From Roseateles sp. SL47 (GTDB lineage Bacteria; Pseudomonadota; Gammaproteobacteria; Burkholderiales; Burkholderiaceae_C), in contig NZ_CP113068.1 of the NCBI RefSeq assembly GCF_026625885.1, forward strand, positions 2,666,001 through 2,730,000: a DNA stretch of 64,000 nucleotides. The letters run 5' to 3'. Under the pieces are notes generated by a model that saw only the letters and a list, made by a program, of their open reading frames with translations, was not told the DNA's origin and did not search any database. Below are positions 29,685 through 40,027 of the stretch, piece by piece. Each line of letters opens with the position of its first letter. Position 1 is the first letter of the stretch. The position numbers and the translations under genes are program-made.

Positions 29685-29885
29685 GCGAATCCCTCCCCAT
29701 CGATTGCGATGGATACGTAGTTGAGAATAGATGTCAACAACGCCGGCGTGGGCCCAGACTAGGGGCGAGGGCGGGGGGGCGTCAACGGGTTGTTCCGCAA
29801 AACAACGCGCCAAAACCCTGAGCGCTAGTGGTGGGAGCGAGATGAGAGCGAGATGGGGGCGGGGGAGGGGGCTTTGGACGGGGCG

Positions 29886-30527
29886 TCAGGTGGCGTTGAG
29901 CAGCACCATCAGGGCGCCGCTGCCGCCATCGCTGGCGCGGGCCTGGACAAAGGCCAGCACTTCTTCCTTCTGCACCAGCCAGCGCCGCACCCGTGCTTTG
30001 AGCACCGGTTCACGGCCCGGAGAGCCATTGCCCTTGCCATGCACCACCCGTACACAGCGCAGGCCACGGCGAGCGCTGTCATGGATGAACTGGCCCAGCG
30101 CCTCGCGGGCCTGGTCGCGGCGCAGGCCGTGCAGGTCGATCTGGCCTTGCAAGGCCCAATGGCCACGCCGCAGCTTGCGCACGGACTCCTGGGTGATCTC
30201 GGGACGGCGGAAAGAAAGGGTCTCGTCGGTCTCCAGCAGGGAGTCCACATCGAAATCATCGGAGAGGGCCTGTTTCCAGGCCCTCTGTTCATCCAGCAGC
30301 CGCTGCACCGGCTCCGGCGCGGGCCGACCGGGGCTCAGCAGCACGCGGTTGGCTTCCGGCAGCTTGACCACCGGACCCACCGTCAATTCAAAGATGCGGG
30401 CTTCCTGTTCGCGCAGGCGTGCCTGCGCCGCCTCACGCTCGCGGCGTTCTTCGTCCGCGCGCTGGCGGATCCGCAGTTCTCGATGCAGGGTCTGCAGGTC
30501 TTGCAGGCTGCGCAGGCGATCATTCAC
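29886..30527 (-). CDS. Smr-domain protein
   Basis: 213 residues from GTG 30527, which overlaps the radC stop. An N-terminal basic coiled-coil ([28 protein letters not shown]) leads to a C-terminal Smr domain with [20 protein letters not shown] and [16 protein letters not shown] (LDLHG and HGKG motifs). Smr domains act as nucleases on DNA or RNA; in this form (SmrA/YdaL-like) the substrate is uncertain. Coupling to radC suggests a nucleic-acid role (inference). Confidence 0.9.
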   Translation of the reverse strand: MNDRLRSLQDLQTLHRELRIRQRADEERREREAAQARLREQEARIFELTVGPVVKLPEANRVLLSPGRPAPEPVQRLLDEQRAWKQALSDDFDVDSLLETDETLSFRRPEITQESVRKLRRGHWALQGQIDLHGLRRDQAREALGQFIHDSARRGLRCVRVVHGKGNGSPGREPVLKARVRRWLVQKEEVLAFVQARASDGGSGALMVLLNAT

Positions 30528-31198
30528 AACAATCCCAATTCGGCCATGGAGACAGCACGCCCCGCGCCAACCACAAAGTGATCCAGCATCTTCACGTCCA
30601 CCAGGGCCAGGGCCTGCTTCATCGTCTCCGTCAGCTTGATGTCTGCCGGCGAGGGCTGGGGATGGCCGGAGGGATGGTTGTGTGCCAGGACCACCGCACC
30701 GGCTTCCAGGGCCAGTGCACGTTTCACCACTTCGCGGGGGTACGCAATGGTATGGGATAGGGTACCCCGGAACATGTTGTCCATACGGATCAGTCGGTGG
30801 CGAACGTCCAGAAACATCACGGCGAAGCATTCGTGAGGCTCGGCGTCCAGTTGCAGGCGCAGGTAGGTGCGGACCGACTCGGTGGATTCAAAGATCGGCT
30901 GATCGGACAGGGTTTTGCGCAGGCCGCGGCGGGCCAGTTCCATGACGGCCACCAGCATCGCCTGCTTGGAGGGCCCCAGGCCGCGCACGTCGGCTAGGTC
31001 CTGCGGCGCAGCCCGCAGCAGGCCGGCCAGGCCATTGAATCGGTCCAACAGGTCGCGGGCCAGTTGGAGCACCGGCTGGCCGGGCAGGCCGGTGCGCAGC
31101 AGGATGGCCAGCAGTTCGCAGTCGGTGAGGGTGTCGGGACCGCGGGCCAGGAGTTTTTCCCGGGGGCGGCAGTCGGTGGGGAGGCTGAGGAAGGTCAT
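30524..31198 (-). CDS. radC: RadC-family (JAMM/MPN+) protein
   Basis: 224 residues. The N-terminal helix-hairpin-helix region ([16 protein letters not shown]) is followed by a JAMM metalloprotein domain with [14 protein letters not shown]. Despite the name, a role in DNA repair is unproven. The stop overlaps the GTG of the Smr gene. It is divergent from fkpB. Confidence 0.95.
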   Translation of the reverse strand: MTFLSLPTDCRPREKLLARGPDTLTDCELLAILLRTGLPGQPVLQLARDLLDRFNGLAGLLRAAPQDLADVRGLGPSKQAMLVAVMELARRGLRKTLSDQPIFESTESVRTYLRLQLDAEPHECFAVMFLDVRHRLIRMDNMFRGTLSHTIAYPREVVKRALALEAGAVVLAHNHPSGHPQPSPADIKLTETMKQALALVDVKMLDHFVVGAGRAVSMAELGLL

Positions 31199-31271
31199 CT
31201 GGGGTGCTTTCGGGAGTTAGGCGGCGCTCAAGCCTAAAATCCGGCTTCGATTTCCAAAATACCCCTGACTT

Positions 31272-31715
31272 GTGAACCTCGTCCAACCTGGATCGTTCCT
31301 GACCCTGCATTACCGGCTGACCGGCCCGGATGGCCAGGACGTGATCAACACCTTTGACGACAAGCCCGCCACGCTGTCGCTGGGGGCCGGCGAGCTCGCG
31401 CCCGCGATCGAGGCCCGCCTCATCGGCCTGGCCGAAGGCAGCCGCACCACGCTGGAGCTGGGCCCGGGCGAAGCCTTCGGGGACCGCAATCCGGACATGC
31501 TGCAGCGGGTGAAGCTCAGCCTCATGCGGGAGCTGGGCGATCCCACCGAGGTCTATCAGGTGGGGGATGTGGTGCAGTTCCCCACACCGGATGGCCAGGG
31601 GCAATATGCCGGTGTCGTGCGCGAGGTGGGGGCGGACTGGCTGCTGTTCGACTTCAACCACCCGCTGGCTGGCCAGCCGGTGAGCTTTGAAGTGCAACTG
31701 ATCGGCGTGCTGTGA
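31272..31715 (+). CDS. fkpB: FKBP-type peptidyl-prolyl isomerase, SlyD/FkpB-like
   Basis: 147 residues from GTG. FKBP fold with an IF-domain insertion: [51 protein letters not shown] and [14 protein letters not shown]. It lacks the His-rich tail of SlyD and so fits FkpB. fkpB-ispH is a classic proteobacterial pair; ispH begins 11 bp after the stop. Confidence 0.93.
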   Translation: MNLVQPGSFLTLHYRLTGPDGQDVINTFDDKPATLSLGAGELAPAIEARLIGLAEGSRTTLELGPGEAFGDRNPDMLQRVKLSLMRELGDPTEVYQVGDVVQFPTPDGQGQYAGVVREVGADWLLFDFNHPLAGQPVSFEVQLIGVL

Positions 31716-31726
31716 GCGGAGCGGAC

Positions 31727-32695
31727 ATGCAGGCAAGCAAAGACATCATCCTGGCGGAACCGCGCGGCTTCTGTGCGGGGGTGGACCGGGCCATCGAGAT
31801 CGTGGAGCGGGCGCTGAAGAAATTCGGCGCGCCTATCTATGTGCGCCATGAGATCGTGCACAACACCTATGTGGTGAACGACCTCAAGGCCAAGGGCGCC
31901 ATCTTCATCGAAGACCTGGCCGATGTGCCGCCGGGCGCCACGCTGGTGTTCTCGGCCCACGGCGTCAGCCAGGCGGTGCGACAGGAAGCGGCACAGCGCG
32001 GCTTCCAGGTATTTGACGCCACTTGCCCACTGGTCACCAAGGTGCATGTGGAAGTGGCCAAGCTGCACCGTGAGGGCTACGAGTTCATCATGATCGGCCA
32101 CAAGGGGCATCCCGAAGTGGAAGGCACCATGGGCCAGCTCAGCGACGGCATCTACCTGGTAGAAGAGGCGTCGGACGTGCCCCATGTGCAGGTGAAGGAC
32201 CCGTCGCGTCTGGCGGTGGTTACCCAGACCACGCTGAGCGTGGATGACGCGGCGGAGATCCTCGCGGCGGTGAAGCGCCACTTCCCGCAGGTGCGTGAGC
32301 CCAAGAAGCAGGACATCTGCTACGCCACCCAGAACCGCCAGGATGCGGTGAAGGTGCTGGCCCCGACGGTGGATGTGGTGATTGTGGTGGGCAGCCCCAC
32401 CAGTTCCAACAGCAACCGCCTGCGTGAACTGGCGGAGCGCCTGGGCACACCCGCCTACATGGTGGATGCGGCGGAAGACCTTCAGCCCCAGTGGCTGGAG
32501 GGCCGCAACCGGGTGGGCCTGACGGCGGGCGCGTCCGCCCCGGACGTGTTGGTGCAGGCGGTGATCGACCGTTTGCGCCAGATGGGCGCCACCACGGTGC
32601 GCACGCTGCCGGGCGTGGAGGAGCATGTGCGCTTCCCGCTGCCCATGGGGCTGGGCGACAAGTCCATGGCCGAGGTCACCAGCGAACGATCTTGA
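31727..32695 (+). CDS. ispH: 4-hydroxy-3-methylbut-2-enyl diphosphate reductase
   Basis: 322 residues. A [4Fe-4S] enzyme for the last step of the MEP isoprenoid pathway. The three cluster cysteines are seen in [23 protein letters not shown] and [11 protein letters not shown]. The substrate-binding HEIVHN and SAHGVS are also present. ATG 31727 has GCGGAG just upstream; a GTG overlapping fkpB would add five residues. Confidence 0.97.
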   Translation: MQASKDIILAEPRGFCAGVDRAIEIVERALKKFGAPIYVRHEIVHNTYVVNDLKAKGAIFIEDLADVPPGATLVFSAHGVSQAVRQEAAQRGFQVFDATCPLVTKVHVEVAKLHREGYEFIMIGHKGHPEVEGTMGQLSDGIYLVEEASDVPHVQVKDPSRLAVVTQTTLSVDDAAEILAAVKRHFPQVREPKKQDICYATQNRQDAVKVLAPTVDVVIVVGSPTSSNSNRLRELAERLGTPAYMVDAAEDLQPQWLEGRNRVGLTAGASAPDVLVQAVIDRLRQMGATTVRTLPGVEEHVRFPLPMGLGDKSMAEVTSERS

Positions 32696-34114
<1,419 letters not shown>

Positions 34115-34200
34115 CCGGGCGTTGTGGTTGCTGCGGTGAGCTGAACGCAAGTTGCGTGTGAGCGGCGCGCGCGAGGTACCGCACGAACCTGCTCCAGAAC

Positions 34201-34230
34201 TTGTTCAGGGCCCGAAAACGCTGCTACACT
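34201..34230 (+). promoter_or_regulatory. Promoter of tRNA-Ser
   Basis: TTGTTC (34201-34206) and TACACT (34225-34230) with an 18-bp spacer, 41 bp upstream of the tRNA. Confidence 0.55.
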
Positions 34231-34271
34231 CTTGGTCTTTCTCGCTTCCCAGCGGGGAAACCACCGAATCA

Positions 34272-34362
34272 GGGAAGGTGGCAGAGTGGTTGAATGTACC
34301 TGACTCGAAATCAGGCGTACGGTAACCCCGTACCGGGGGTTCGAATCCCCCCCTTCCCGCCA
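34272..34362 (+). tRNA. tRNA-Ser (anticodon CGA)
   Basis: A 91-nt class II tRNA. Acceptor GGGAAGG/CCTTCCC, discriminator G, encoded CCA, anticodon loop CTCGAAA (anticodon CGA) and the long variable arm of serine tRNAs. Its 3' end abuts the prophage, so it is the probable attachment site. Confidence 0.96.
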
Positions 34363-34370
34363 AAATGCTT
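34330..34370. other. Probable left attachment site (attL) in the tRNA-Ser 3' end
   Basis: The integrase gene ends 97 bp beyond the tRNA 3' end, and all genes from there on are phage genes, the usual layout for integration into the T-arm/3' end of a tRNA. The exact core cannot be fixed because attR lies outside the window. Confidence 0.6.
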
Positions 34371-34388
34371 GCTAGATCAAGCACTTAG

Positions 34389-34413
34389 AAACCAGCCTTC
34401 CGGCTGGTTTTTT
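34389..34413 (+). terminator. Intrinsic terminator downstream of tRNA-Ser
   Basis: AACCAGCC/GGCTGGTT stem with a short loop and TTTTTT. It lies in the junction region between the tRNA and the integrase and also faces the integrase transcript end. Confidence 0.75.
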
Positions 34414-34427
34414 CGTTTCTGCCCACC

Positions 34428-34452
34428 ATTTCCGTAACCCATTTCCGTAACC
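34428..34452. repeat. 13-bp tandem direct repeat next to the integrase
   Basis: ATTTCCGTAACC occurs twice, 13 bp apart, 7 bp beyond the integrase stop. It could be a pair of integrase arm-type sites (inference). Confidence 0.5.
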
Positions 34453-34459
34453 ACAGGCG

Positions 34460-35557
34460 CTATCGCGTGGGTTTGGCCTTCTCGCCGACCCGCCGATAGA
34501 CCTGTTTGGTGATCTCTTCCTTGGTGTGGCCGAGCAGTTTCTGCGCCTGCTCGATGCTCTCAATTTCGGACGCCGCCTTGGGCCGAATATCCCGGATCTG
34601 GAACTTCCCGATGCGCTCGGCCAGGTCGAAGTCCTTTGCTGCTTCGGCCTCAAGGCGTGCCGCCCGGCGGGCCGCCTCGAACCGGTTGCGCAGCATCAGG
34701 CGGGACAGCGGCTGGCCGCGCATGTTGAGCAGCAGCCGCATGCCGGTGACCGGCCGCGACGTGATGTCGTCGATCAGCTTGCCGAGCTGCGTGCGCACCC
34801 CGGTGTCCTCGTCGGTCAGCATGATCCGCAGGTACTTCTTCGTCTTGCCCTGGCGCACCAGCAGCGCGTCATTCACGACCTGCCGCTGGGTGATGTTCAC
34901 CACGTCGTCGGGCCGCTGGCCGCAGAGGTACGCCATGTCCATGGCATCGCGCAGATCCCGCTCGCCCTTCCCGTAGACCGCCTTCCAGACCTCGTCGTCC
35001 ACGTAGTTGTCCCGGGGCTGCTCTGGGTTCTTGTGCATCCCACGGCACGGGTTTGGCTCGTCGGTCAGGCCCCACTCGCGGGCGTAGTTCCAGATCGTGC
35101 TGAGCAGGGCCAGCTCGCGATTAGCGGCGATCGGCGCCGGCTTGCCGCCCGGGTCGCGCACCGTCCCATCCTTGCGCAGGCGCTTCTTCGTCTTGCGCTT
35201 GTCACGGTAGTCGGCCAGGTGCTTCGTCTTCACGCTCTTGAACGTGGCGCGGGCGAAGTAGGCCTCGAGCGTGGACAGCTCGGCGTCGTTCAGGATCTGG
35301 GTCTTGGGCGCCTTCTTCGGCAGCACGTCGCGGCGGTACTTGGCGAATGCTGCGGCCAGGCCGGTGGGCGCCTGAGGCTGGCCCTCCAGCTCTGCCCACT
35401 TGCGCTTCGCCTCCACTAGGTCGGTACCCAGCGGGATCTCTTTGCGCCCGCCGGCGTTGTAGTAGTAGCCGACCCACTCTGATCCATCCGCGCGCTTGCG
35501 GCGCCGCGCCAGCATGCGGGGCGGCAGGTGCGCACCCTTGGTCCGTGGTCTGATCAT
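34460..35557 (-). CDS. int: Phage integrase (tyrosine recombinase)
   Basis: 365 residues from ATG 35557, overlapping the upstream gene by 3-4 bp. The N-terminal arm/core-binding region (about 1-170) is followed by the catalytic domain with Arg I in LCGQRPDDVVN, Arg II in IRDIRPKAASE (the usual HxLR His is Asp here), LLGHTKEEITKQ and the nucleophile Tyr in QVYRR. It catalyses integration and excision at the tRNA-Ser site. It is the last gene of the leftward early operon, as in lambda. Confidence 0.94.
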   Translation of the reverse strand: MIRPRTKGAHLPPRMLARRRKRADGSEWVGYYYNAGGRKEIPLGTDLVEAKRKWAELEGQPQAPTGLAAAFAKYRRDVLPKKAPKTQILNDAELSTLEAYFARATFKSVKTKHLADYRDKRKTKKRLRKDGTVRDPGGKPAPIAANRELALLSTIWNYAREWGLTDEPNPCRGMHKNPEQPRDNYVDDEVWKAVYGKGERDLRDAMDMAYLCGQRPDDVVNITQRQVVNDALLVRQGKTKKYLRIMLTDEDTGVRTQLGKLIDDITSRPVTGMRLLLNMRGQPLSRLMLRNRFEAARRAARLEAEAAKDFDLAERIGKFQIRDIRPKAASEIESIEQAQKLLGHTKEEITKQVYRRVGEKAKPTR

Positions 35558-35820
35558 GCGTTGATGGCGTCCATGTTGGGCTGCCATTCCTCTTCTTCGT
35601 TCTTCAGCACGCTGGACAGCTCCAGACCGCCCAGCTTCAGATTCGCATACAGGCGGCCCACCCGGGGCTCACCGTGGCGGGTGGTGGTGAATTTCCAGCC
35701 ATTGTCCTTAAGCCACTGCACCTGCAGCAGCCGCGTGTTCGCGCCGGTGATCTGCGACAGCTCCTGATCGGTCAGCAGCGTCGTGTTCTCCGCGGGGAGG
35801 TGGAGCAGTGCGTCAGCCAT
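35554..35820 (-). CDS. DUF4224 protein, integrase-associated
   Basis: 88 residues from MADALLHLPAEN. The segment LTDQELSQITGANTRLLQVQ, then WLKDNGWKF, matches DUF4224, a small phage family normally next to tyrosine integrases. It has a helix-turn-helix-like start and may act as excisionase or int cofactor (inference). It overlaps int (ATGA) and the upstream gene. Confidence 0.8.
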   Translation of the reverse strand: MADALLHLPAENTTLLTDQELSQITGANTRLLQVQWLKDNGWKFTTTRHGEPRVGRLYANLKLGGLELSSVLKNEEEEWQPNMDAINA

Positions 35821-36037
35821 GGTCGAATCCCGTTTTGCGATGGCAGCGCGGGCAGCGCTGCAGGTTGTCGGGCGTCTGCTGGTCCTGGAACGCGATCCAG
35901 CCATGGTGGTCGTTGTTGACGGCGTAGACGCGCCGGAGCCAATAGAAGGCGCCGGTGAAGTGAAAGTTCGATCCCGTGTACAACACCTGGCGGATAGGCA
36001 ACCAGGCGAAGCGCACCTGAAACAGAGGCGCGCTCAT
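35813..36037 (-). CDS. Small phage protein with CxxC-H motif
   Basis: 74 residues, start MSAPLFQVRFAWLP. It ends with RCPRCHRKTGFDHG, a possible zinc knuckle. I do not recognise the family. It overlaps its neighbours by 4-8 bp in the same operon, which supports it as a gene. Confidence 0.65.
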   Translation of the reverse strand: MSAPLFQVRFAWLPIRQVLYTGSNFHFTGAFYWLRRVYAVNNDHHGWIAFQDQQTPDNLQRCPRCHRKTGFDHG

Positions 36038-36465
36038 GCTTGCTCGCCTCCCTCAAACAGATCCGCCAGCGCTTTCCGGGCGCGGCGCGTGGCCTGTGCG
36101 TTGGCCCGGTGGTGCTGGGCGTCATACGCCAGGTGGCACTTCTGGCACCACGCCCTCAGGTTCTCCGGCTCGCAGTTCTCCGGGACGTGGTCAAGGTGCG
36201 CGATGGTCAGCACCACATCCACCATGCGCGAAACCTCGTAGTCGCTCATGTGGATCTGGCCCAGACGCTCGCCGGTCTGGTCGCTGAACACCTCGGCCGT
36301 GTCCAGCATGTAGGTGCCAGCATCGTCGCCGCCGCCGCGTGCAATGCGCTCGCGGTTGGGTGCCTTGCAGCGCTCGCAGCGATGGCCAGCACGCTCCAGG
36401 ATGGCGACGCGGATCTGCTTCCAGTTCGCCGGGTAGCGGGCACGGTTCTCAGTCTTGATTGGCAT
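36034..36465 (-). CDS. HNH endonuclease
   Basis: 143 residues. The zinc ligands CERC (about 30-33) and CQKC (late) flank the HNH core AHLDHVPENCEPENLRAWCQ, with the catalytic His in HLDH and Asn in ENLR. An insertion of about 35 residues (QTGERLGQIHMSDYEVSR) lies between the first zinc pair and the core. Phage HNH proteins may act in packaging or as nicking enzymes. Here it sits in the early operon near int, so its role is open. Confidence 0.88.
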   Translation of the reverse strand: MPIKTENRARYPANWKQIRVAILERAGHRCERCKAPNRERIARGGGDDAGTYMLDTAEVFSDQTGERLGQIHMSDYEVSRMVDVVLTIAHLDHVPENCEPENLRAWCQKCHLAYDAQHHRANAQATRRARKALADLFEGGEQA

Positions 36466-36682
36466 GCTCGCCTCCCTCAGACATGGCGGCGCGTGTCAGT
36501 TGCTCAAAGAGCGCCGGGTGCATGACCACCAATCCGCCGCTTAGGAGGTAGCAACCCGGCGTTGTCCATTGGCGCTTCTTCACGCTGTAGCGCTTTCTAC
36601 GGCGGCGCGGGTTGCATACAACGTCGAAGGCCGTGTGGTGCTGCACCGCCTCGGGGCTTACGTGGATCTGGATGCCAAACAT
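36449..36682 (-). CDS. Hypothetical phage protein
   Basis: 77 residues from MFGIQIHVSPEAV. It is basic in the middle (NPRRRRKRYSVKKRQW) with no membrane segment. The family is not recognised. It overlaps the HNH gene by 17 bp and starts at the last base of the upstream stop. Confidence 0.6.
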   Translation of the reverse strand: MFGIQIHVSPEAVQHHTAFDVVCNPRRRRKRYSVKKRQWTTPGCYLLSGGLVVMHPALFEQLTRAAMSEGGEHANQD

Positions 36683-37947
36683 CAGGCGCCTCCAGTGGAG
36701 CGGATGCCGTGGGCATACCCTGCCCGGTATGCGCGGCGCATGCTGTTCTGCACCTGATCCCATCGAAAACGGTCGCCGAATTCAGCATCCAGGCCAGTGT
36801 TGACTTCTTCGTCCGTCAGCGGCTTGCGCTGCTCACCCCCGTCCCGTAGTGCCTGCGCGTCCACTCCGGCCCATGCTTTGGCGCCTTCTTCGGTCATTCG
36901 CTGGATTTGGGCTTCGTCAATGTCGGTGGCGGGATGCTCGCTGGGGGCAATGCCAAGCGTCGGCAGAGCGCCCAGCCGCTGCCCGTTTTCCAGCGCGATC
37001 CCGCAATGGCGGACCAGTTGATAGCCTGCTTCGTTCAACGCTTTGCGGATCAACTTATCGTCGCTGCGGTTGCCCACTTTCTCGGCTGCATTCATCGCTT
37101 TCCATAGTGCAAGGTCCGTGCTGGTTTGGTCTGCCGCTACCGCAACGCAGCGCTCCTCGCCCCCGTCCCTCAGTGACTGCGCGTCCACGCCAGCCCACGC
37201 TTTCGCGCCTTCGTCGGTCATGCGCTTCAGGTGGGCTTCGTCAATGTCGGCGGCGGGCTTGCGCTGCTCGCTGGGGGCGGGAGGCTGAGGGGCGGCGTAG
37301 AGCGCCATGGTGAAGCGGCCGGCCGGTGTGAGTCGCAAGGGTATGTAAACCCCGCTGCCATCAATCGGATCATTGAGGCGATGAATCTGCTTCGGGCTCA
37401 TGTATGCCACAGGCACCGCCTGCGCCTGCGCCTTGGCTTCTGGCGAAGGGGCGTCAATTTTTCCAGCGCACGTTGCGCACAGCTTCGCACGCTCGCAAGT
37501 TTCACCGCACTGATTGATTCTTGGCGCTGCCTGGGCGGCGCGGGGCGAGTCAAGCGCCGCATCAACACGGGCTACGACCTGATCGGCATACCCCAAAAGC
37601 TTCCCTGCCAAATCGGGGGCGTCACGGCGAATCTTGATCAGCAACTTTGCGATGGTGTCGCGCGCTTCTTCCAGCAGGTCCGTCATCGCCTTCGGCTGTG
37701 CAGGGGCAGAGGCATACAGAGGACCCTCGAAGTCGCACAGCGGCGGTGGCGAGCCTTCATGCCGTGTGTAGGTCGCCTCGCCTTCGTGCTCTTCACCCGT
37801 CGCTACCAGAAAGATGCGAGGCTGTGCGGGGGCAGAGGCGAGATAGGCGCGGATGGTGGCAAGCTGTTTGTGCTTGGACATGACGAAAGCGCCGCTGTAT
37901 TGCTCGATGCTATCCAGCGCGAGTATTGCTTCGGTGTTGGTGGTCAT
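36682..37947 (-). CDS. Phage hypothetical protein with internal duplication
   Basis: 421 residues from ATG 37947, with GGGAGGA upstream. It looks modular: Pro/Ala-rich ASAPAQP linkers recur, a Cys cluster (CGETCERAKLCATC, about 148-161) could bind zinc, and a roughly 30-residue unit (DIDEAHLKRMTDEGAKAWAG) appears twice, at about residues 238-268 and 344-374. The C-terminal segment TGLDAEFGDRFRWDQVQNSM resembles short regions found in several phage unknowns. The function is unknown. In relatives such proteins are mosaics varying between phages (inference). Confidence 0.7.
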   Translation of the reverse strand: MTTNTEAILALDSIEQYSGAFVMSKHKQLATIRAYLASAPAQPRIFLVATGEEHEGEATYTRHEGSPPPLCDFEGPLYASAPAQPKAMTDLLEEARDTIAKLLIKIRRDAPDLAGKLLGYADQVVARVDAALDSPRAAQAAPRINQCGETCERAKLCATCAGKIDAPSPEAKAQAQAVPVAYMSPKQIHRLNDPIDGSGVYIPLRLTPAGRFTMALYAAPQPPAPSEQRKPAADIDEAHLKRMTDEGAKAWAGVDAQSLRDGGEERCVAVAADQTSTDLALWKAMNAAEKVGNRSDDKLIRKALNEAGYQLVRHCGIALENGQRLGALPTLGIAPSEHPATDIDEAQIQRMTEEGAKAWAGVDAQALRDGGEQRKPLTDEEVNTGLDAEFGDRFRWDQVQNSMRRAYRAGYAHGIRSTGGA

Positions 37948-37950
37948 GGT

Positions 37951-38673
37951 TCAGTCCTCCCGCTTTTTGAATTCGACGACCCAGACCCAGACCCAGGGAT
38001 TGGCGGCCCAGGACTCGGTGCCATTGATGGATTGCCACAGCGAAATGAACGATTCACGCGCCGTATCGCGGTACAGCGGCTCGTGGTTGGTGTATCCACG
38101 CCAGCCCTGAGCGGGATTGTTCGCGGGGCATGCGGGCGCGTGATCCAGCCACTCAACACCCTCGGCGCGTGAGTCCTCTTCGCTGATGTCCTGCAGCCGC
38201 TCCACCCGCACGCTGACGATCTCCAGCGTGATGCGGCTGGCCGCCCGAGGCATGTGGATCGCCGGGCGCTTCCACCACTTCGGGGTAACGCCGCCGTCGC
38301 GTTTGCCGGCCATGGGCTGGGGCTGGGGCTGGCCGCCGCTGGCCGGGTACTGATAGGCCTTGCCGCACTCCAGCGTCATGTCCACGAAGTGCCACTCGTC
38401 TCGGCCCTTCTTGGCGCTGTAGCGAGTCTCCCAGCGGCCCCAGGCGTAGAACGTCTCGCGCACCCACAGCCGGTCGCCGGGCTGGCCATAGGGGCATGCG
38501 CGCTCGATGACATGCTGCGGCTCACGCTCCGTCACCAGAGCCCCAGGCGTGTAGAGGTTTCCCAGGTCTGGGTGACGCACTGTCTTGTTTGCCACCCGCC
38601 GCGTCTGCGTCTTCGTGTCGGCGAGGATGGCGCGCGCCATGGGGGCGGAAAACAAAATTGGGCGTTCTTTCAT
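37951..38673 (-). CDS. Phage conserved protein, ASCH/PUA-like fold candidate
   Basis: 240 residues. Start MKERPILFSAPMARAILADTKTQTRR, then GDRLWVRETFY and a C-terminal NPWVWVWVVEF. This layout (target-modification start, LWVRE, W-x-NPWVWVVEF end) is typical of a common phage family often described as ASCH-like. The function is unknown, with RNA or modified-base binding suggested by fold. It lies in the leftward early operon and overlaps the upstream gene by 4 bp. Confidence 0.75.
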   Translation of the reverse strand: MKERPILFSAPMARAILADTKTQTRRVANKTVRHPDLGNLYTPGALVTEREPQHVIERACPYGQPGDRLWVRETFYAWGRWETRYSAKKGRDEWHFVDMTLECGKAYQYPASGGQPQPQPMAGKRDGGVTPKWWKRPAIHMPRAASRITLEIVSVRVERLQDISEEDSRAEGVEWLDHAPACPANNPAQGWRGYTNHEPLYRDTARESFISLWQSINGTESWAANPWVWVWVVEFKKRED

Positions 38674-38927
38674 GATTGGCTGTCCTCTTGTTGGGTGGTG
38701 GAGAGGAGGGCGCGGGCGGCATCCCAGTCAGCGTCTATTTGCTGAGAGGTGCGAGGTGCATGTGTACACAAGCGCTTCAGCGCCTTCTCCAGCGCCTCAA
38801 TCCGCTGTTGCTGACGGCGGATAAGTGCTGACGCTGATTGCAACATTTCGAAATCGTCAGTTGTTGCATCATCCTTGTTCCAGCTTTCAAGCTGGTGGAT
38901 CAGCGCTTCCGGTGTCTTGTTGGTCAT
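38670..38927 (-). CDS. Small helical phage protein
   Basis: 85 residues. It is predicted almost all helical, with a coiled-coil stretch RRQQQRIEALEKALKRL. The family is not recognised. It overlaps both neighbours by 4 bp (ATGA). Confidence 0.65.
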   Translation of the reverse strand: MTNKTPEALIHQLESWNKDDATTDDFEMLQSASALIRRQQQRIEALEKALKRLCTHAPRTSQQIDADWDAARALLSTTQQEDSQS

Positions 38928-39106
38928 CTCGGTTGCTCCTGCTGCCCCGGCATCACCCAGGCGCTGTGTGTGTCGATACGGTCCCCGGTGGAGAGGTAGA
39001 GGGTGGCTGAGTCGTCGTCCTCGTCCAGGTCGGGGGTAAGGGTGCGGAGGTCTTCCAGGTCCTCCCAGGGGCGGGCCTTGGCCCTCAGACGTGCGCGGCG
39101 GCTCAC
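38924..39106 (-). CDS. Small phage protein
   Basis: 60 residues from GTG 39106, which overlaps the upstream stop (GTGA). MSRRARLRAKARPWEDLEDL has a basic start; the rest is acidic (TPDLDEDDDSATLY). Not recognised. A 256-residue frame containing it is a shadow of the next gene upstream. Confidence 0.6.
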   Translation of the reverse strand: MSRRARLRAKARPWEDLEDLRTLTPDLDEDDDSATLYLSTGDRIDTHSAWVMPGQQEQPR

Positions 39107-39588
39107 GATGTCCCCCGCTTGACGTAGACCGTCACCACGTCGCTGTGGCGGCCCATGGCGGGCGGCTGCTCGCTCTGCTGGTCGATCCGGACGATGAAGC
39201 CGGCGGCGCGGGCACGGAAGGCCAGGTGTGTGGCGGCGGCGTGAACGTCGATCTCTGTCCCCATCGGCGGCTCCTGGATGACGCGCGGGGCCATCATCTT
39301 GCCGACCATTTCCGTCTGCACGCCTCGCTCGGGTGCGTGCTTGTCGAAGAAGCCTTGGGCTCCGCCAAGTTCCCGGGCTTCGTCCAGGTCCGGGAAAAGG
39401 CCAGGGCCGAAGAGGGTGTTGCGGATCCAGTCCAGCCCGGACTCGGGCCCTGCGCCAATTTCGGCCTCGATCACGGCGGCCTGCATCGCGAGGCCCTGGT
39501 GTTCGATGATCTCGACGAGCGTCGTCTGCACGTCGTTCAACTTGGAGATCTGGGCTTGCAGGGACTCGATGGTGATGGCTTCGCTCAT
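39103..39588 (-). CDS. Hypothetical phage protein
   Basis: 161 residues. An N-terminal helix (ITIESLQAQISKLNDVQTTL) precedes a mixed alpha/beta region. No known motif or membrane segment. It overlaps its neighbours by 4 bp on each side. Confidence 0.65.
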   Translation of the reverse strand: MSEAITIESLQAQISKLNDVQTTLVEIIEHQGLAMQAAVIEAEIGAGPESGLDWIRNTLFGPGLFPDLDEARELGGAQGFFDKHAPERGVQTEMVGKMMAPRVIQEPPMGTEIDVHAAATHLAFRARAAGFIVRIDQQSEQPPAMGRHSDVVTVYVKRGTS

Positions 39589-39809
39589 GCTGCTTTCCTT
39601 CCCTTGACCAGCTCATCAGCGATGGATCTGGCCTTGTTGCGGATGTAGGTGGGATTCCGGCCCTCGGTGTCCCCGTGGATGAGGATCCCAAGCATGGCCA
39701 GGCCCAGGTAGACGTCGTGGACCGTGGCGCCGGGTTGCGGCAGCCGGCTCACATTCCCCTGCAGGTCGAACTCCGGGCCCTGGGGGAAGAAGGAGTCGTT
39801 GGCGCTCAT
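39585..39809 (-). CDS. Hypothetical phage protein
   Basis: 74 residues. VHDVYLGLAMLGILIHGDTEG, then IRNKARSIADELVKGRKAA. It is small and helical, and similar short proteins occur in phage early operons. The function is unknown. Confidence 0.65.
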   Translation of the reverse strand: MSANDSFFPQGPEFDLQGNVSRLPQPGATVHDVYLGLAMLGILIHGDTEGRNPTYIRNKARSIADELVKGRKAA

Positions 39810-40027
39810 GTGGACCTCGCCTTCAGCATGGCGTCCGCCAGCATGTAGGCGAGCCGTGCTTCTCGGAGGGGGTCAACGCTTCCAGGATGCGCCATCAGGC
39901 CGGTCAGCGCCTGGGCCGCAAAGTAGTCGCGCAGCGACATGCCAGCGCTGCTCAGCACGAGCTGCCGATCTCCGTTGTTCTCCAGCACGGGGAAGGCGGA
40001 TCCGCCGTCGTTGATGGGGGCGCTCAT
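39806..40027 (-). CDS. Conserved small phage protein (GGSAFP...GMSLRDYFAAQAL family)
   Basis: 73 residues. The pattern GGSAFPV, then GMSLRDYFAAQALTGLMA, then a YxLADAML helix marks a small protein widespread in proteobacterial phages and prophages. The function is unknown. Confidence 0.75.
   Translation of the reverse strand: MSAPINDGGSAFPVLENNGDRQLVLSSAGMSLRDYFAAQALTGLMAHPGSVDPLREARLAYMLADAMLKARST

Noticed and set aside
38924..39691. 256-residue Arg-rich frame
   Set aside because: Most of it is an out-of-frame shadow of the 161-residue gene; only the last 60 codons form a plausible gene.
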